Assembly (NCBI GenBank): GCA_002371825.1
Contig: DFHF01000053.1
Location: forward strand, 1 to 64,000
DNA length: 64,000 bases
Source: Ruminococcus flavefaciens
GTDB lineage: Bacteria > Bacillota > Clostridia > Oscillospirales > Ruminococcaceae
Direction of reading: 5' to 3'
Shown here: positions 1-7,603 of the stretch, one piece after another
Layout of the letters: every line of letters starts with the position of its first letter
How positions within the stretch are numbered: the first letter of the stretch is position 1
Notes under the pieces: model-generated
What the model was told of the DNA's origin: nothing
Seen by the model: only the letters and a program-made list of their open reading frames with translations
Databases searched by the model: none
Program-made: the position numbers and the translations under genes

Positions 1-2
1 GC

Positions 3-21
3 ACATTTCTTGACAATTCCA
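3..21. repeat. Copy 1 of a 19-bp insertion-sequence end
   Basis: These 19 bases are identical to 5217-5235, where the motif sits about 40 bp after the stop codon of an IS3-type transposase remnant and directly against a broken metF gene. By analogy this copy is the right end of a second element whose body lies left of the window. Read inward the end starts with TG, as IS3-family ends do. No transposase is visible here because only two bases precede the motif. Confidence 0.5.
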
Positions 22-41
22 TATTAATTAATATGATAATG

Positions 42-1820
42 CTATTTTTGATTATTGAATTGTGAATAATAAAGTTTCGAATATACACCATTCATTCCAA
101 TAAGCGAATCATGTGTTCCTATTTCCGCAACTTCTCCATCTTTCATCACAAGGATAATATCTGCATTTTTTATTGTAGAAAGTCGATGCGCTATTATAAA
201 AGAAGTTTTCCCCTCAAATAGCTTGTCAAGTGCATTTTGAATAACCTGCTCCTTTCTTGTATCTATACAACTTGTCGCCTCATCAAGTATTATGATAGAT
301 GTATTTCGCATCAAAGCTCTTGCAATTGTAATAAGTTGTATTTCTCCCTGAGACATAGGGATATTATTATCTATAAATGTATCCAGTCCATTCGGCAAAC
401 CAAGAATATAAGCTTCTATCCCTATTTTTCTGCATATGGATAATATTCTTTCATCATTTGAATCATCTGAAGAAAATGCAATATTTTCACGTATAGTTCC
501 ATTAAACAGCCAATTATTCTGCAGCACAACCGAAATATTCTGACGAACACTTTCTCTTTTAACAGAGCTAATCGGAATACCGTCTATTGTAATGCGGCCT
601 TTTGAAGGCTCATAAAACCGAAGCAGTAAATTAATAATAGTTGTTTTCCCAGCTCCTGTTTCGCCAACTATCGCAACTTTCTGTCCAGATTTTATATTTA
701 AAGAAAAATCTTTAATTACATACTTATCAGTATCAGGATAACCAAAATAAACCTGGTCGAATAAAATATTTCCCATTATATTATCCGGCAGATCTTCTTT
801 TTCTTTTTCATCTTCCTCTTCTTCTAAATCAAGAAAAGAAAATATTCGTTTTGATGCTGAAACAATAGCTTGAAATGTAGGCATAACTGCAGATATTTCT
901 GAAACAGCTGATGAAAACAGTTGTGTATAAACAATAAATGCAGTTAACACACCTATGCTTATGCTACCTTTTATCATAAGAAAAATTCCAACTAATGCAA
1001 CAGCAACATATGAAAAATTAGTTATGAAACCAAATAATGGAATCATCAAATCCGATATAAAAAGAGCCTTAAAATAATTATCAAACAAATTATTGCATAT
1101 CTGTTTAAATTTGCTCTTCGATTTTTCAGCCGATCCGTATGCACTAATTATAACATATGAAGAAATACTCTCCTCTATATATCCATTCATTTCCCCAATA
1201 TTAACTTGTTGTTCGTTATAATATTTATCTGAAATATTTGCAATTAAAAGTATCCCTATAAATCCTAATACTGTTGTTAGGACTACAACAATCGCCATGA
1301 TCCAGTTTGAGGTAAACATTGCTATAAGCGTTCCAATAAATAAAATTATAGATGCAAAAATATTAATTACACTCTGATTCAAATTATCATTTATACTGTT
1401 TAAATTTGTAGTAATAAGAGAAATAATACTACCTTTTTTATCTGAAAATAAACTTTCGATTGGAATAGTTTTCATTTTTTGAAAAATATCCCCTCGGATT
1501 TTTTTCATCAATTTTTGTATCAGGTATGTGAATATAAGATAATTGGCAACATTAAACAATAAAGCTAATCCATAAATCACAGATAGTCTTATACCTAAAT
1601 ACAATACAAATGACATATCAATGTTACCATCTTTATTATCAGAAATATAGTCAATTAACTTTTCAAGTTTCCCCGGACCTATAACAGATAAAAACGCATT
1701 TAATAATGAAGAAATAAATGCGATAAAAAAAGCCAAACGATAATTTCTTATTCTTCGCCAATAATTCTGAAAAACTTTTTTTATCGTGTAATTATGAATA
1801 TCAACTTCTTTATTGTGCAT
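42..1820 (-). CDS. ABC exporter half-transporter, permease-ATPase fusion (subunit with variant signature motif)
   Basis: A 592-residue ABC exporter half with an N-terminal six-helix membrane domain and a C-terminal ATPase. The Walker A motif GETGAGKT is near residue 384, Walker B with the catalytic Glu (LDEATS) near 510 and the switch His (AHRLS) near 543. The signature motif near 488 reads MSQGE instead of LSGGQ. It overlaps the upstream partner gene by 11 bp and has a GGAGG site before its ATG, so the two are translationally coupled. In heterodimeric exporters such as LmrCD or BmrCD one ATP site is degenerate, and this variant signature fits that. The substrate (drug, peptide or lipid) cannot be told. 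Confidence 0.9.
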   Translation of the reverse strand: MHNKEVDIHNYTIKKVFQNYWRRIRNYRLAFFIAFISSLLNAFLSVIGPGKLEKLIDYISDNKDGNIDMSFVLYLGIRLSVIYGLALLFNVANYLIFTYLIQKLMKKIRGDIFQKMKTIPIESLFSDKKGSIISLITTNLNSINDNLNQSVINIFASIILFIGTLIAMFTSNWIMAIVVVLTTVLGFIGILLIANISDKYYNEQQVNIGEMNGYIEESISSYVIISAYGSAEKSKSKFKQICNNLFDNYFKALFISDLMIPLFGFITNFSYVAVALVGIFLMIKGSISIGVLTAFIVYTQLFSSAVSEISAVMPTFQAIVSASKRIFSFLDLEEEEDEKEKEDLPDNIMGNILFDQVYFGYPDTDKYVIKDFSLNIKSGQKVAIVGETGAGKTTIINLLLRFYEPSKGRITIDGIPISSVKRESVRQNISVVLQNNWLFNGTIRENIAFSSDDSNDERILSICRKIGIEAYILGLPNGLDTFIDNNIPMSQGEIQLITIARALMRNTSIIILDEATSCIDTRKEQVIQNALDKLFEGKTSFIIAHRLSTIKNADIILVMKDGEVAEIGTHDSLIGMNGVYSKLYYSQFNNQK

Positions 1821-3564
1821 CGCTTCCTCCCCCTATATACTGAGATTCAGCCATCTGCTTATACAACTCGCTTGATAACATTAATTCATCGTGTTTACCA
1901 ATCCCCATGCATTTTCCATCTTCAAGCAGCAAAATAACATCAGCATTCATAATTGATGTGATTTTTTGCGAAACTATTACTTTTGTCATATCTTTGTATT
2001 CACTTATCACATCAGAAATCTTCCTTTCTGTCATATAATCTAATGCAGAAAAAGAATCATCAAGTACAAGGATTTTTGGATTTCTCTGAAGTGCTCTGGC
2101 TATTGCAATACGTTGTTTCTGTCCGCCTGACAGATTATTGCCTGCCTGTTTTACTTCCGAATCGTACTTATTACTACTTGCTTCAATAAAATCTGATATC
2201 TGAGCATCTTCAGCGGCTTTGATCATTTCATTTTCATTTAAGCTGTATTCTCCATATAAAATATTATCTCTAATACTACCTGATAATATCATTGGTTTTT
2301 GTGTAACGTATCCAAAGCAACTATGTAATGCATTAAGATCATATTTTGTTATATCCGTTCCATCAATATATATATTGCCATAGGTGGTATCATAAAAACG
2401 CATCATTAAATTTAATAAAGTCGTTTTACCACTGCCAGTCGGTCCAATAATACCAATCGTCTGGCCCTTTTTAACAGAAAAACTTAATCCCCTTAGTATA
2501 TCTCTATTCATTCCAGGATATCTAAATGAAACATTTTCAAAAATTATCTCGCCACTTTCCGGTCTTCTTACTATAGTTCCATTTTTTATTGATAAATCGT
2601 ATGTTAAAACGTCTACAATACGATTACACGATACAAATGCCTTTGGAAAAGCCATAAGCACAAGAACCATCAATAAAAAACCAATTATTATTTGTGAGGA
2701 ATACGAAGAGAACGCTATCATCTCAGAAAACAATTCCCTCTTCCTTTCAAAAGAAGAGTTATTAATAACATATGCTCCTGTAAAGTATATTATAAGCGAC
2801 AAAAGATTCATCAAAAATGTTAATGCTGGAGTCAAAGGCTGCATAATGCGATTAACTTTCAAATAATCATCTGTTATTTTATTATTATCAGCACTAAATT
2901 TTTCGTTCTGATAATCAAATGCATTATATGAACGAATATATGCCGCTCCCTCTATCGCCTCATGAACGTCACGATTTATTTTATCATTAAGTTTCTGAAT
3001 AGATGCATATTTGGGTGTTGTATACATTAATGTTAGGAATAAGGTTACACATACAATAATAATCGCTATCCACATTGACGCGGTCCACCAGATTACACTT
3101 CCAGATATTCTCCATAATCCCAAAGCCGCAACAATCGGCGCTTTGAACAAAGAAGTTATAATCAATATGTATACCATACGTATTTGTTCGACATCACTAG
3201 TAAGTCTTGTAATTATACTTGAAACCGAAAAATGATCCATATCTGCCGGCGAATACTCTATGACCTTATTATACAGATCTACGCTCAATCTTCTTGCAAG
3301 TGCAATTCCTGCTATAGTCGACAACCACCCTATTACAACTCTGATTAAAGCTGCACATATTGAATATAACAGCATGGAAACACAATTATGTGACACATCA
3401 GATATCGTACACCCCTGCTTTAAGGCTTCCTTTGTTATCATCGCCATACAATATGGGATCTGTATCTCAAAATAGGCTTGCAGACATGTAAGCAAAAAGC
3501 AAATTAATATAATTATTCTTTCTTTAGCACTCACTCTGCTTAAAATATAAAAAAACGATTTCAT
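1810..3564 (-). CDS. ABC exporter half-transporter, permease-ATPase fusion (subunit with degenerate Walker B)
   Basis: A 584-residue exporter half, first gene of a two-gene operon. The N-terminal half is hydrophobic membrane domain. The ATPase has Walker A GPTGSGKT near residue 369 and a canonical LSGGQ near 471. After Walker B, Asp replaces the catalytic Glu (LDDSFS, about 499), and Gln replaces the switch His (VSQKIT, about 531). These changes are complementary to those in the partner: the site made of this Walker A/B plus the partner's MSQGE signature would be hydrolysis-poor, and the other site would be active. That is the usual layout of asymmetric heterodimeric exporters. The start is an ATG behind GAGGAG. 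Confidence 0.9.
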   Translation of the reverse strand: MKSFFYILSRVSAKERIIILICFLLTCLQAYFEIQIPYCMAMITKEALKQGCTISDVSHNCVSMLLYSICAALIRVVIGWLSTIAGIALARRLSVDLYNKVIEYSPADMDHFSVSSIITRLTSDVEQIRMVYILIITSLFKAPIVAALGLWRISGSVIWWTASMWIAIIIVCVTLFLTLMYTTPKYASIQKLNDKINRDVHEAIEGAAYIRSYNAFDYQNEKFSADNNKITDDYLKVNRIMQPLTPALTFLMNLLSLIIYFTGAYVINNSSFERKRELFSEMIAFSSYSSQIIIGFLLMVLVLMAFPKAFVSCNRIVDVLTYDLSIKNGTIVRRPESGEIIFENVSFRYPGMNRDILRGLSFSVKKGQTIGIIGPTGSGKTTLLNLMMRFYDTTYGNIYIDGTDITKYDLNALHSCFGYVTQKPMILSGSIRDNILYGEYSLNENEMIKAAEDAQISDFIEASSNKYDSEVKQAGNNLSGGQKQRIAIARALQRNPKILVLDDSFSALDYMTERKISDVISEYKDMTKVIVSQKITSIMNADVILLLEDGKCMGIGKHDELMLSSELYKQMAESQYIGGGSDAQ

Positions 3565-3821
3565 TTATTGCTCCTCATAAAACGTCACTTTCGTCCATCA
3601 CTAATACAAATGTTTCAGTAAAAAAATTCAATTCAATACACAAACCAAATATTTTATATATAATCACAATCTAATGTACAAATCATTGTTACTTCTTTTT
3701 CCTTACTCATGCTATTACTTTATAAAAATCAAATAGAAAAAAACAAATAGAATAACTAATTAAATAACACATCGAATAATAAATCATTTTTAAAACTACC
3801 CGTAAACAAAACAGCTTTTTT

Positions 3822-3850
3822 ATTATATCACTTTACCGGTGAGATGTCAA
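3822..3850 (-). promoter_or_regulatory. Consensus promoter of the ABC exporter operon
   Basis: On the minus strand TTGACA (3845-3850) and TATAAT (3822-3827) are separated by exactly 17 bp. The spacer contains ACCGGT within an imperfect dyad TCAC...GTGA, which could be an operator. Transcription from here would give an AT-rich leader of about 250 nt before the start codon at 3564. I recognise no riboswitch in that leader. Confidence 0.75.
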
Positions 3851-3985
3851 GTCTTCTGATTTATTTTTTAACATAACACAAAATCTTTCAATAAATCTTG
3901 GAGAAAGTACTTGCAATCTGAGCTGTTATGGGGGATAACAAAAATAAGTATGTACCATGACTTTGAGAGAACGGAGAAATCGTAC

Positions 3986-4128
3986 ATGAAAGTATTTAAT
4001 ACGAACACTGTGTTTGCCTGAAAAGCATTACATGGTTGATTTGAAGAAAAGAGTATCAGATATCAGGGAACTTGTGGATGCCGAATAATATTCACAATCA
4101 ATCATGCAAGACAGTAGCAACAACGATT
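3986..4128 (+). pseudogene. Decayed 5' end of an AAA-ATPase-like (DUF1703-type) gene
   Basis: An ATG behind GGAG opens MKVFNTNT. After a frameshift the sequence reads PEKHYMVDLKKRVSDIREL, and after another shift FTINHARQ followed by a stop. These pieces in this order match my memory of the start of the large AAA-ATPase-like/nuclease-fused family of gut Firmicutes, which begins ...IPEKHYMV...VDAGKYFTINRARQYGKTTT. The Walker A part is destroyed and the rest of the gene is absent. The remnant runs into the ugd fragment. The family call is from memory of the consensus. Confidence 0.5.
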
Positions 4129-4193
4129 TATCACTGTTTCCAATACTCGTGCTATCTTCTACAAAAATCCAACACAAATATATTGACATTCAT

Positions 4194-4737
4194 AATATGA
4201 AGGCTGCTGAGGAGTTTGCTGCACTTTTACAGCAAGGAGCTATCAAGCCAAATATTGATATTCTCTTTATGGCTACCACAGAGGCAGAAGCAGTTAAGCT
4301 GTTCGCTAATACATATCTTGCACTTCGTGTAAGCTACTTCAATGAGCTGGACACCTACGCAGAGGTCAAGGGACTTAAAACTGCAAATATCATCAGAGGT
4401 ATATGTCTCGAACCTCGTGTGGGTGACTACTACAACAATCCTTCCTTCGGATACGGCGGCTACTGTCTCCCCAAAGACACAAAGCAGCTTCTTGCTAACT
4501 ATCAGAACGTTTCTCAGAATATGATGTCCGCTATTGTTGAGTCCAACAGAACCAGAAAGGACTTTGTTGCTGACAGAGTTCTTGGAAAAGCAGGATATTA
4601 CAGCTATGAGAATCACAATGAATTTGATAGAAGTAAGGAGAAGCCTGTTGTTATAGGTGTTTATAGTCTTACTATGAAGTCAAACAGTGACAATTTCCGA
4701 CAGTCATCAATACAAGGTGGTATGAAGCGTATCAAGG
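4194..4737 (+). pseudogene. ugd: Internal fragment of UDP-glucose 6-dehydrogenase
   Basis: About 180 codons are clearly from a nucleotide-sugar dehydrogenase of the Ugd type. The helix LFANTYLALRVSYFNELDTY and the motif FGYGGYCLPKDTKQLLANY with the catalytic Cys are intact. The N-terminal NAD-binding Rossmann domain is missing, and after IQGGMKRIKA the reading frame runs into transposase sequence and stops. With no NAD domain it cannot be an active oxidoreductase. An ORF continues upstream to an ATG at 4104, but residues before the helix AAEEFAALL do not look like Ugd and derive from the preceding AAA-ATPase remnant. Confidence 0.85.
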
Positions 4738-5178
4738 CTACTCGACTGCTATAACGGTGAGATAGTCGCTCTTGAAATGCGTGACAACATGAAGAAAGAA
4801 CTCTGTATAGATACCGAAAAACAGTTGCGTGAGAAGTACGGCAGGCTCGACGGAGCTATCCTTCACAGTGACCGTGGCTGCCAGTACACAAGCTAAGCTT
4901 TTCGCCGGGAACTTGTAACCAATGGGCTCATCCAAAGCCTCAGCGGTACTGCTCACTGCTATGACAACGCTCATATGGAGAGCTTCTTTGCCACATTGAA
5001 AAAAGAAAAGCTGTATCAGATACCTACATACCGAATGAAGCGTGAAGAGGTCAAAACTGTTATCTTCCGATACATCTTCGGTTACTACAACACACAAAGG
5101 ATCAACAGCTTTAATGCAGGTGGTCTCCCACCTGTGACACTAAGAACTTCAAAGCAACTCTCTCATCACGCTGCCTGA
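4738..5178 (+). pseudogene. IS3-family transposase OrfB remnant
   Basis: The C-terminal half of a DDE integrase-type transposase. It begins with DCYNGEIVALEM (first catalytic Asp) and continues through HSDRGCQYTS (second Asp) and the region HMESFFATLKKEKLY with the catalytic Glu. The second motif is followed by an in-frame TAA at 4894-4896, after which the same frame continues to a stop at 5176-5178. The upstream HTH OrfA and the N-terminus of OrfB are gone and replaced by the ugd fragment. It is inactive as it stands. The right end of the element is the 19-bp motif at 5217-5235. Confidence 0.85.
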
Positions 5179-5216
5179 TATCTGCCTATCCAAGATTTTG
5201 GGTATTCTCCGACTGT

Positions 5217-5235
5217 ACATTTCTTGACAATTCCA
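5217..5235. repeat. Copy 2 of the 19-bp insertion-sequence end
   Basis: This motif is identical to 3-21. It lies about 40 bp past the transposase stop and directly abuts the metF fragment, whose conserved reading frame ends at about 5236. That places the outer boundary of the element here. The two copies have the same orientation and bracket the ABC exporter operon. Confidence 0.6.
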
Positions 5236-5523
5236 CTCTGTTATAAGATCTGTGATCTGATCAACGGCATAGGCAATACCTGCATCACGGAGAGCTGCTT
5301 CGTTATGCTCATACTTTTCAAGCACACGCACAAATTTCTTCGGCAGCTCAACTCCGCACATTTTTACCATGCGTTCGATCTGCCTCTTATTTGCCACTGG
5401 CATGATACCTGCTTCAATGGGCACATCCACACCTGCGATCTGTGCCTTTTCATAGAAATCATAGAAATAGCTGTTATCCAGGAAGAGCTGTGTTATAAGA
5501 TGATCTGCACCGCACTCGACCTT
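5236..5523 (-). pseudogene. metF: Fragment of 5,10-methylenetetrahydrofolate reductase
   Basis: About 96 codons of a MetF TIM barrel. CGADHLITQLFLDN is the conserved FAD/substrate strand region, followed by IEAGIMPV and the helix GIAYAVDQITDLI. The fragment starts sharply at about 5523, where an aldo/keto reductase fragment begins on the opposite strand. It ends at about 5235 against the insertion-sequence end, which the frame then reads through. Both ends are missing, so it is not a functional enzyme. Confidence 0.85.
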
Positions 5524-5524
5524 A

Positions 5525-5758
5525 TATGGTAAAAGCAATGTGCAGATAATCTTGCGCTGGCACATCCAGGAAGGAACTATCGTGTTCCCGATAACCACCA
5601 ATCCTCAGCACATGAAGGAAAACTTTGAGATTTTCGACTTTGAGCTGACCACCGATGAAATGGCTGAGATAAGAGCTCTGGACTGTGGAAAGCGTTTCTT
5701 CAATATGACGCTTGCAGAGCAGGAGGCAAACCTCGGAGCGTGGCATCCTGCGGACTGA
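5525..5758 (+). pseudogene. C-terminal fragment of an aldo/keto reductase
   Basis: The frame from 5525 reads YGKSNVQIILRWHIQEG and then VFPITTNPQHMKENFEIFDF. This is the NADPH-binding end of aldo/keto reductases, where the usual text is QIILRWHLQ...IPKSTNP..I.EN. The N-terminal two thirds with the catalytic Tyr/Lys/Asp/His tetrad are absent. The join to the metF fragment falls between 5523 and 5525 with no spacer. A GTG at 5540 could open an ORF, but it lies inside the conserved motif and is not a real start. Confidence 0.85.
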
Positions 5759-5805
5759 TACTTGAAAAATAATACACTCTATGGTACAATGTAACCACAG
5801 TTACT

Positions 5806-5835
5806 TTGTCGCAGAATGTATAGGAAGACTATAAT
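5806..5835 (+). promoter_or_regulatory. Probable promoter of the ATPase gene
   Basis: TTGTCG (5806-5811) and a perfect TATAAT (5830-5835) are separated by 18 bp, about 35 bp before the start codon at 5872. The -35 box is only partly consensus. Confidence 0.5.
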
Positions 5836-5871
5836 GAATGCAAGAACATTCCTTATGATTGAGGTGAAGCC

Positions 5872-6606
5872 ATGCTTGAAACTAACGAATTATATCTCAC
5901 CGGGCTAAAAATCAAGTGGGACAAGATCGAGCGTTACAGCTATCTGAAAAAAATAGCGGCTATCAGGGAGCTTGATGAGTTGTCCTTCAATACGCCTGTC
6001 ACGTTCTTTGTAGGCGAAAACGGCAGCGGCAAGTCCACTCTTTTAGAGGCGATTGCTGTTGCATACGGATTCAATCCCGAGGGCGGAACTCTAAATTACA
6101 GCTTTTCCACCTATGATTCGCACTCTGAGCTGCACGATGCTATGCGGCTGGTGCGCAGCTTCAATAAAGCCAAGTGGGGATATTTCCTCAGAGCAGAAAG
6201 CTTCTACAATGTGGCTACTGCCGAGGACTATTATTCAAAGATTCCGGGCTGTAAAAAGCCGCCGCAGGAATTCCACAAAAAGTCCCACGGTGAGAGCTTC
6301 CTCAAAGTTGTTCAGGATAGTTTCTATCCGAATGGTCTGTACATTCTCGACGAGCCGGAAGCGGCTCTGTCTCCACAGAGACAGCTTACACTTATGCTTG
6401 AAATGTCAAAGTGCGTGAAGAATGATTCACAGTTCATCATAGTTACTCATTCCCCTATTCTTCTGGGATTTCCCGGTGCGACTATCCTCAGCTTTGACGA
6501 GGGGAAAATTCAGCCCATAAACTATGAGGAAACTCAGAGCTACCAGATAACCAAAATGTTCATCAACGACCGCAAGCAGATATTGAGACATCTTTTTGAG
6601 GAATGA
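5872..6606 (+). CDS. Predicted ATPase, AAA/ABC-ATPase-like (COG3910 type)
   Basis: A 244-residue soluble ATPase. It has a Walker A motif VGENGSGKST near residue 50, Walker B LYILDEPEAALSP near 160 with the catalytic Glu, and a switch His in VTHSPIL. The compact form, without membrane segments and with only a short insert between Walker A and B, fits the stand-alone RecF/SMC-like predicted ATPases often met near defence or mobile genes. It follows the block of gene fragments but is itself intact, with GAGGTG before the ATG and its own promoter. No partner nuclease is next to it, so its role is open. Confidence 0.8.
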   Translation: MLETNELYLTGLKIKWDKIERYSYLKKIAAIRELDELSFNTPVTFFVGENGSGKSTLLEAIAVAYGFNPEGGTLNYSFSTYDSHSELHDAMRLVRSFNKAKWGYFLRAESFYNVATAEDYYSKIPGCKKPPQEFHKKSHGESFLKVVQDSFYPNGLYILDEPEAALSPQRQLTLMLEMSKCVKNDSQFIIVTHSPILLGFPGATILSFDEGKIQPINYEETQSYQITKMFINDRKQILRHLFEE

Positions 6607-6839
6607 GACCTGACACCAAAAGCCGCAAAATATCAGGGCATTACGGACTTACGATGTTATAATGGAATCACACCAAGAGGCTGGTTAGTATCTGTTTGTA
6701 TGCAGATTTTCGAGCTTTATTTGGTACAATATGCAAGGCTCTGTTACCTTACGGTAATGAGGTATGAAGAATAATCAACGCAAAACCGCACATTAGTCAA
6801 TAAAAGTTTGTATACAATAACAAATTTTGTTTTCTGCTA

Positions 6840-6868
6840 TTGACATAATGTCCGTTTCGTGATATTAT
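6840..6868 (+). promoter_or_regulatory. Promoter of the TetR-lipoprotein-methyltransferase cluster
   Basis: TTGACA (6840-6845), 17 bp, TATTAT (6863-6868). The ATG at 6869 overlaps the -10 box and cannot be a translation start, which supports the start at 6911. The rest of 6607-6839 shows only a short dyad TTACC/GGTAA near 6745 and an isolated TATAAT near 6657. Confidence 0.8.
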
Positions 6869-6910
6869 ATGCAACGGTGTTGCAGATCTTGTACGGCAGG
6901 AGGAGAACTG

Positions 6911-7543
6911 ATGGCAAACCGCATTGAAGGCGTTACTGAAAAGCTTCTTGAACAGGCTATGAAAGAATTCCTTGAAAAAGGCTATACAGGTGCCTCACTG
7001 CGTACTATTGCAGAAAATGCAGGTACTACTCCACGTTCGGTGTATACTCGTTACGGGGATAAAGAGGGGCTTTTTTCCGCACTTGTTTTTGAATGTGCTG
7101 AAAAACTCAAGGCTATGTTCAGTTCGTATATGGATGAATATGACACAAAGCCTGTGGATGAGCAGAAGGACCTTTTTCACGATGACAGCTTCGATACAGA
7201 GTATAAGGACTATATCTCGCTGATAATAGACTATATATATGATAATATCGATGTGTTCAGACTTCTGATATGCGAAAGCGAGGGGACCTCTTTTGCCCGA
7301 TATATAGACGAGATCGTTGCTGTTGATGAAAAGCACACCCTGATGTATATTGAACGGACAGGCAATGATGTTTTAAATTCCGGCAGAGCAACTCCTCAGC
7401 TGATACATCTGCTGTGCAGTTCCTATGTACACGGTTTTTTTGAATTCGTCCGCCATGATATGGAAAAGGCTGAAGCGCTGAGGTATATCATTCAGCTCAG
7501 AACCTTTTTCGCCTGCGGCTGGGATCATTTATTCAATATATGA
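6911..7543 (+). CDS. TetR/AcrR-family transcriptional regulator
   Basis: A 210-residue regulator. The N-terminal helix-turn-helix (residues about 8-55) has the family pattern EFLEKGYTGASLRTIAENAG followed by the recognition helix and YTRYGDKEGLF. The remainder is a helical ligand-binding domain of no recognisable subclass. The chosen start has an AGGAGG-like site (GGAGGAG) 5-8 bases upstream and lies downstream of the promoter. It probably controls the lipoprotein and methyltransferase genes that follow in the same direction, and a 6-4-6 inverted repeat in between could be its operator. The ligand is unknown. Confidence 0.88.
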   Translation: MANRIEGVTEKLLEQAMKEFLEKGYTGASLRTIAENAGTTPRSVYTRYGDKEGLFSALVFECAEKLKAMFSSYMDEYDTKPVDEQKDLFHDDSFDTEYKDYISLIIDYIYDNIDVFRLLICESEGTSFARYIDEIVAVDEKHTLMYIERTGNDVLNSGRATPQLIHLLCSSYVHGFFEFVRHDMEKAEALRYIIQLRTFFACGWDHLFNI

Positions 7544-7564
7544 TCCCTTATTTTACGCAAATTG

Positions 7565-7580
7565 GTTAGCTTTTGCTAAC
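7565..7580. promoter_or_regulatory. Inverted repeat GTTAGC-TTTT-GCTAAC
   Basis: A perfect 6-bp dyad with a 4-bp centre between the TetR gene and the lipoprotein gene, 24 bp before the latter's ATG. It could be an operator for the adjacent TetR protein or a weak hairpin. There is no T-tract, so it is not a normal terminator. Confidence 0.35.
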
Positions 7581-7603
7581 TTATATATTTAAGGAGGGTC
7601 TTT

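Noticed and set aside
4227..4616. Minus-strand ORF of 129 codons over the ugd fragment.
   Set aside because: It is the antisense shadow of a clearly recognisable Ugd reading frame.
5872..6606. Stand-alone anti-phage defence system around the predicted ATPase.
   Set aside because: The ATPase has no adjacent nuclease, toxin or TOPRIM partner; upstream are only gene fragments and downstream an unrelated TetR gene.
6869..6910. Upstream start of the TetR gene.
   Set aside because: The ATG at 6869 overlaps the -10 box and would not be in the mRNA.
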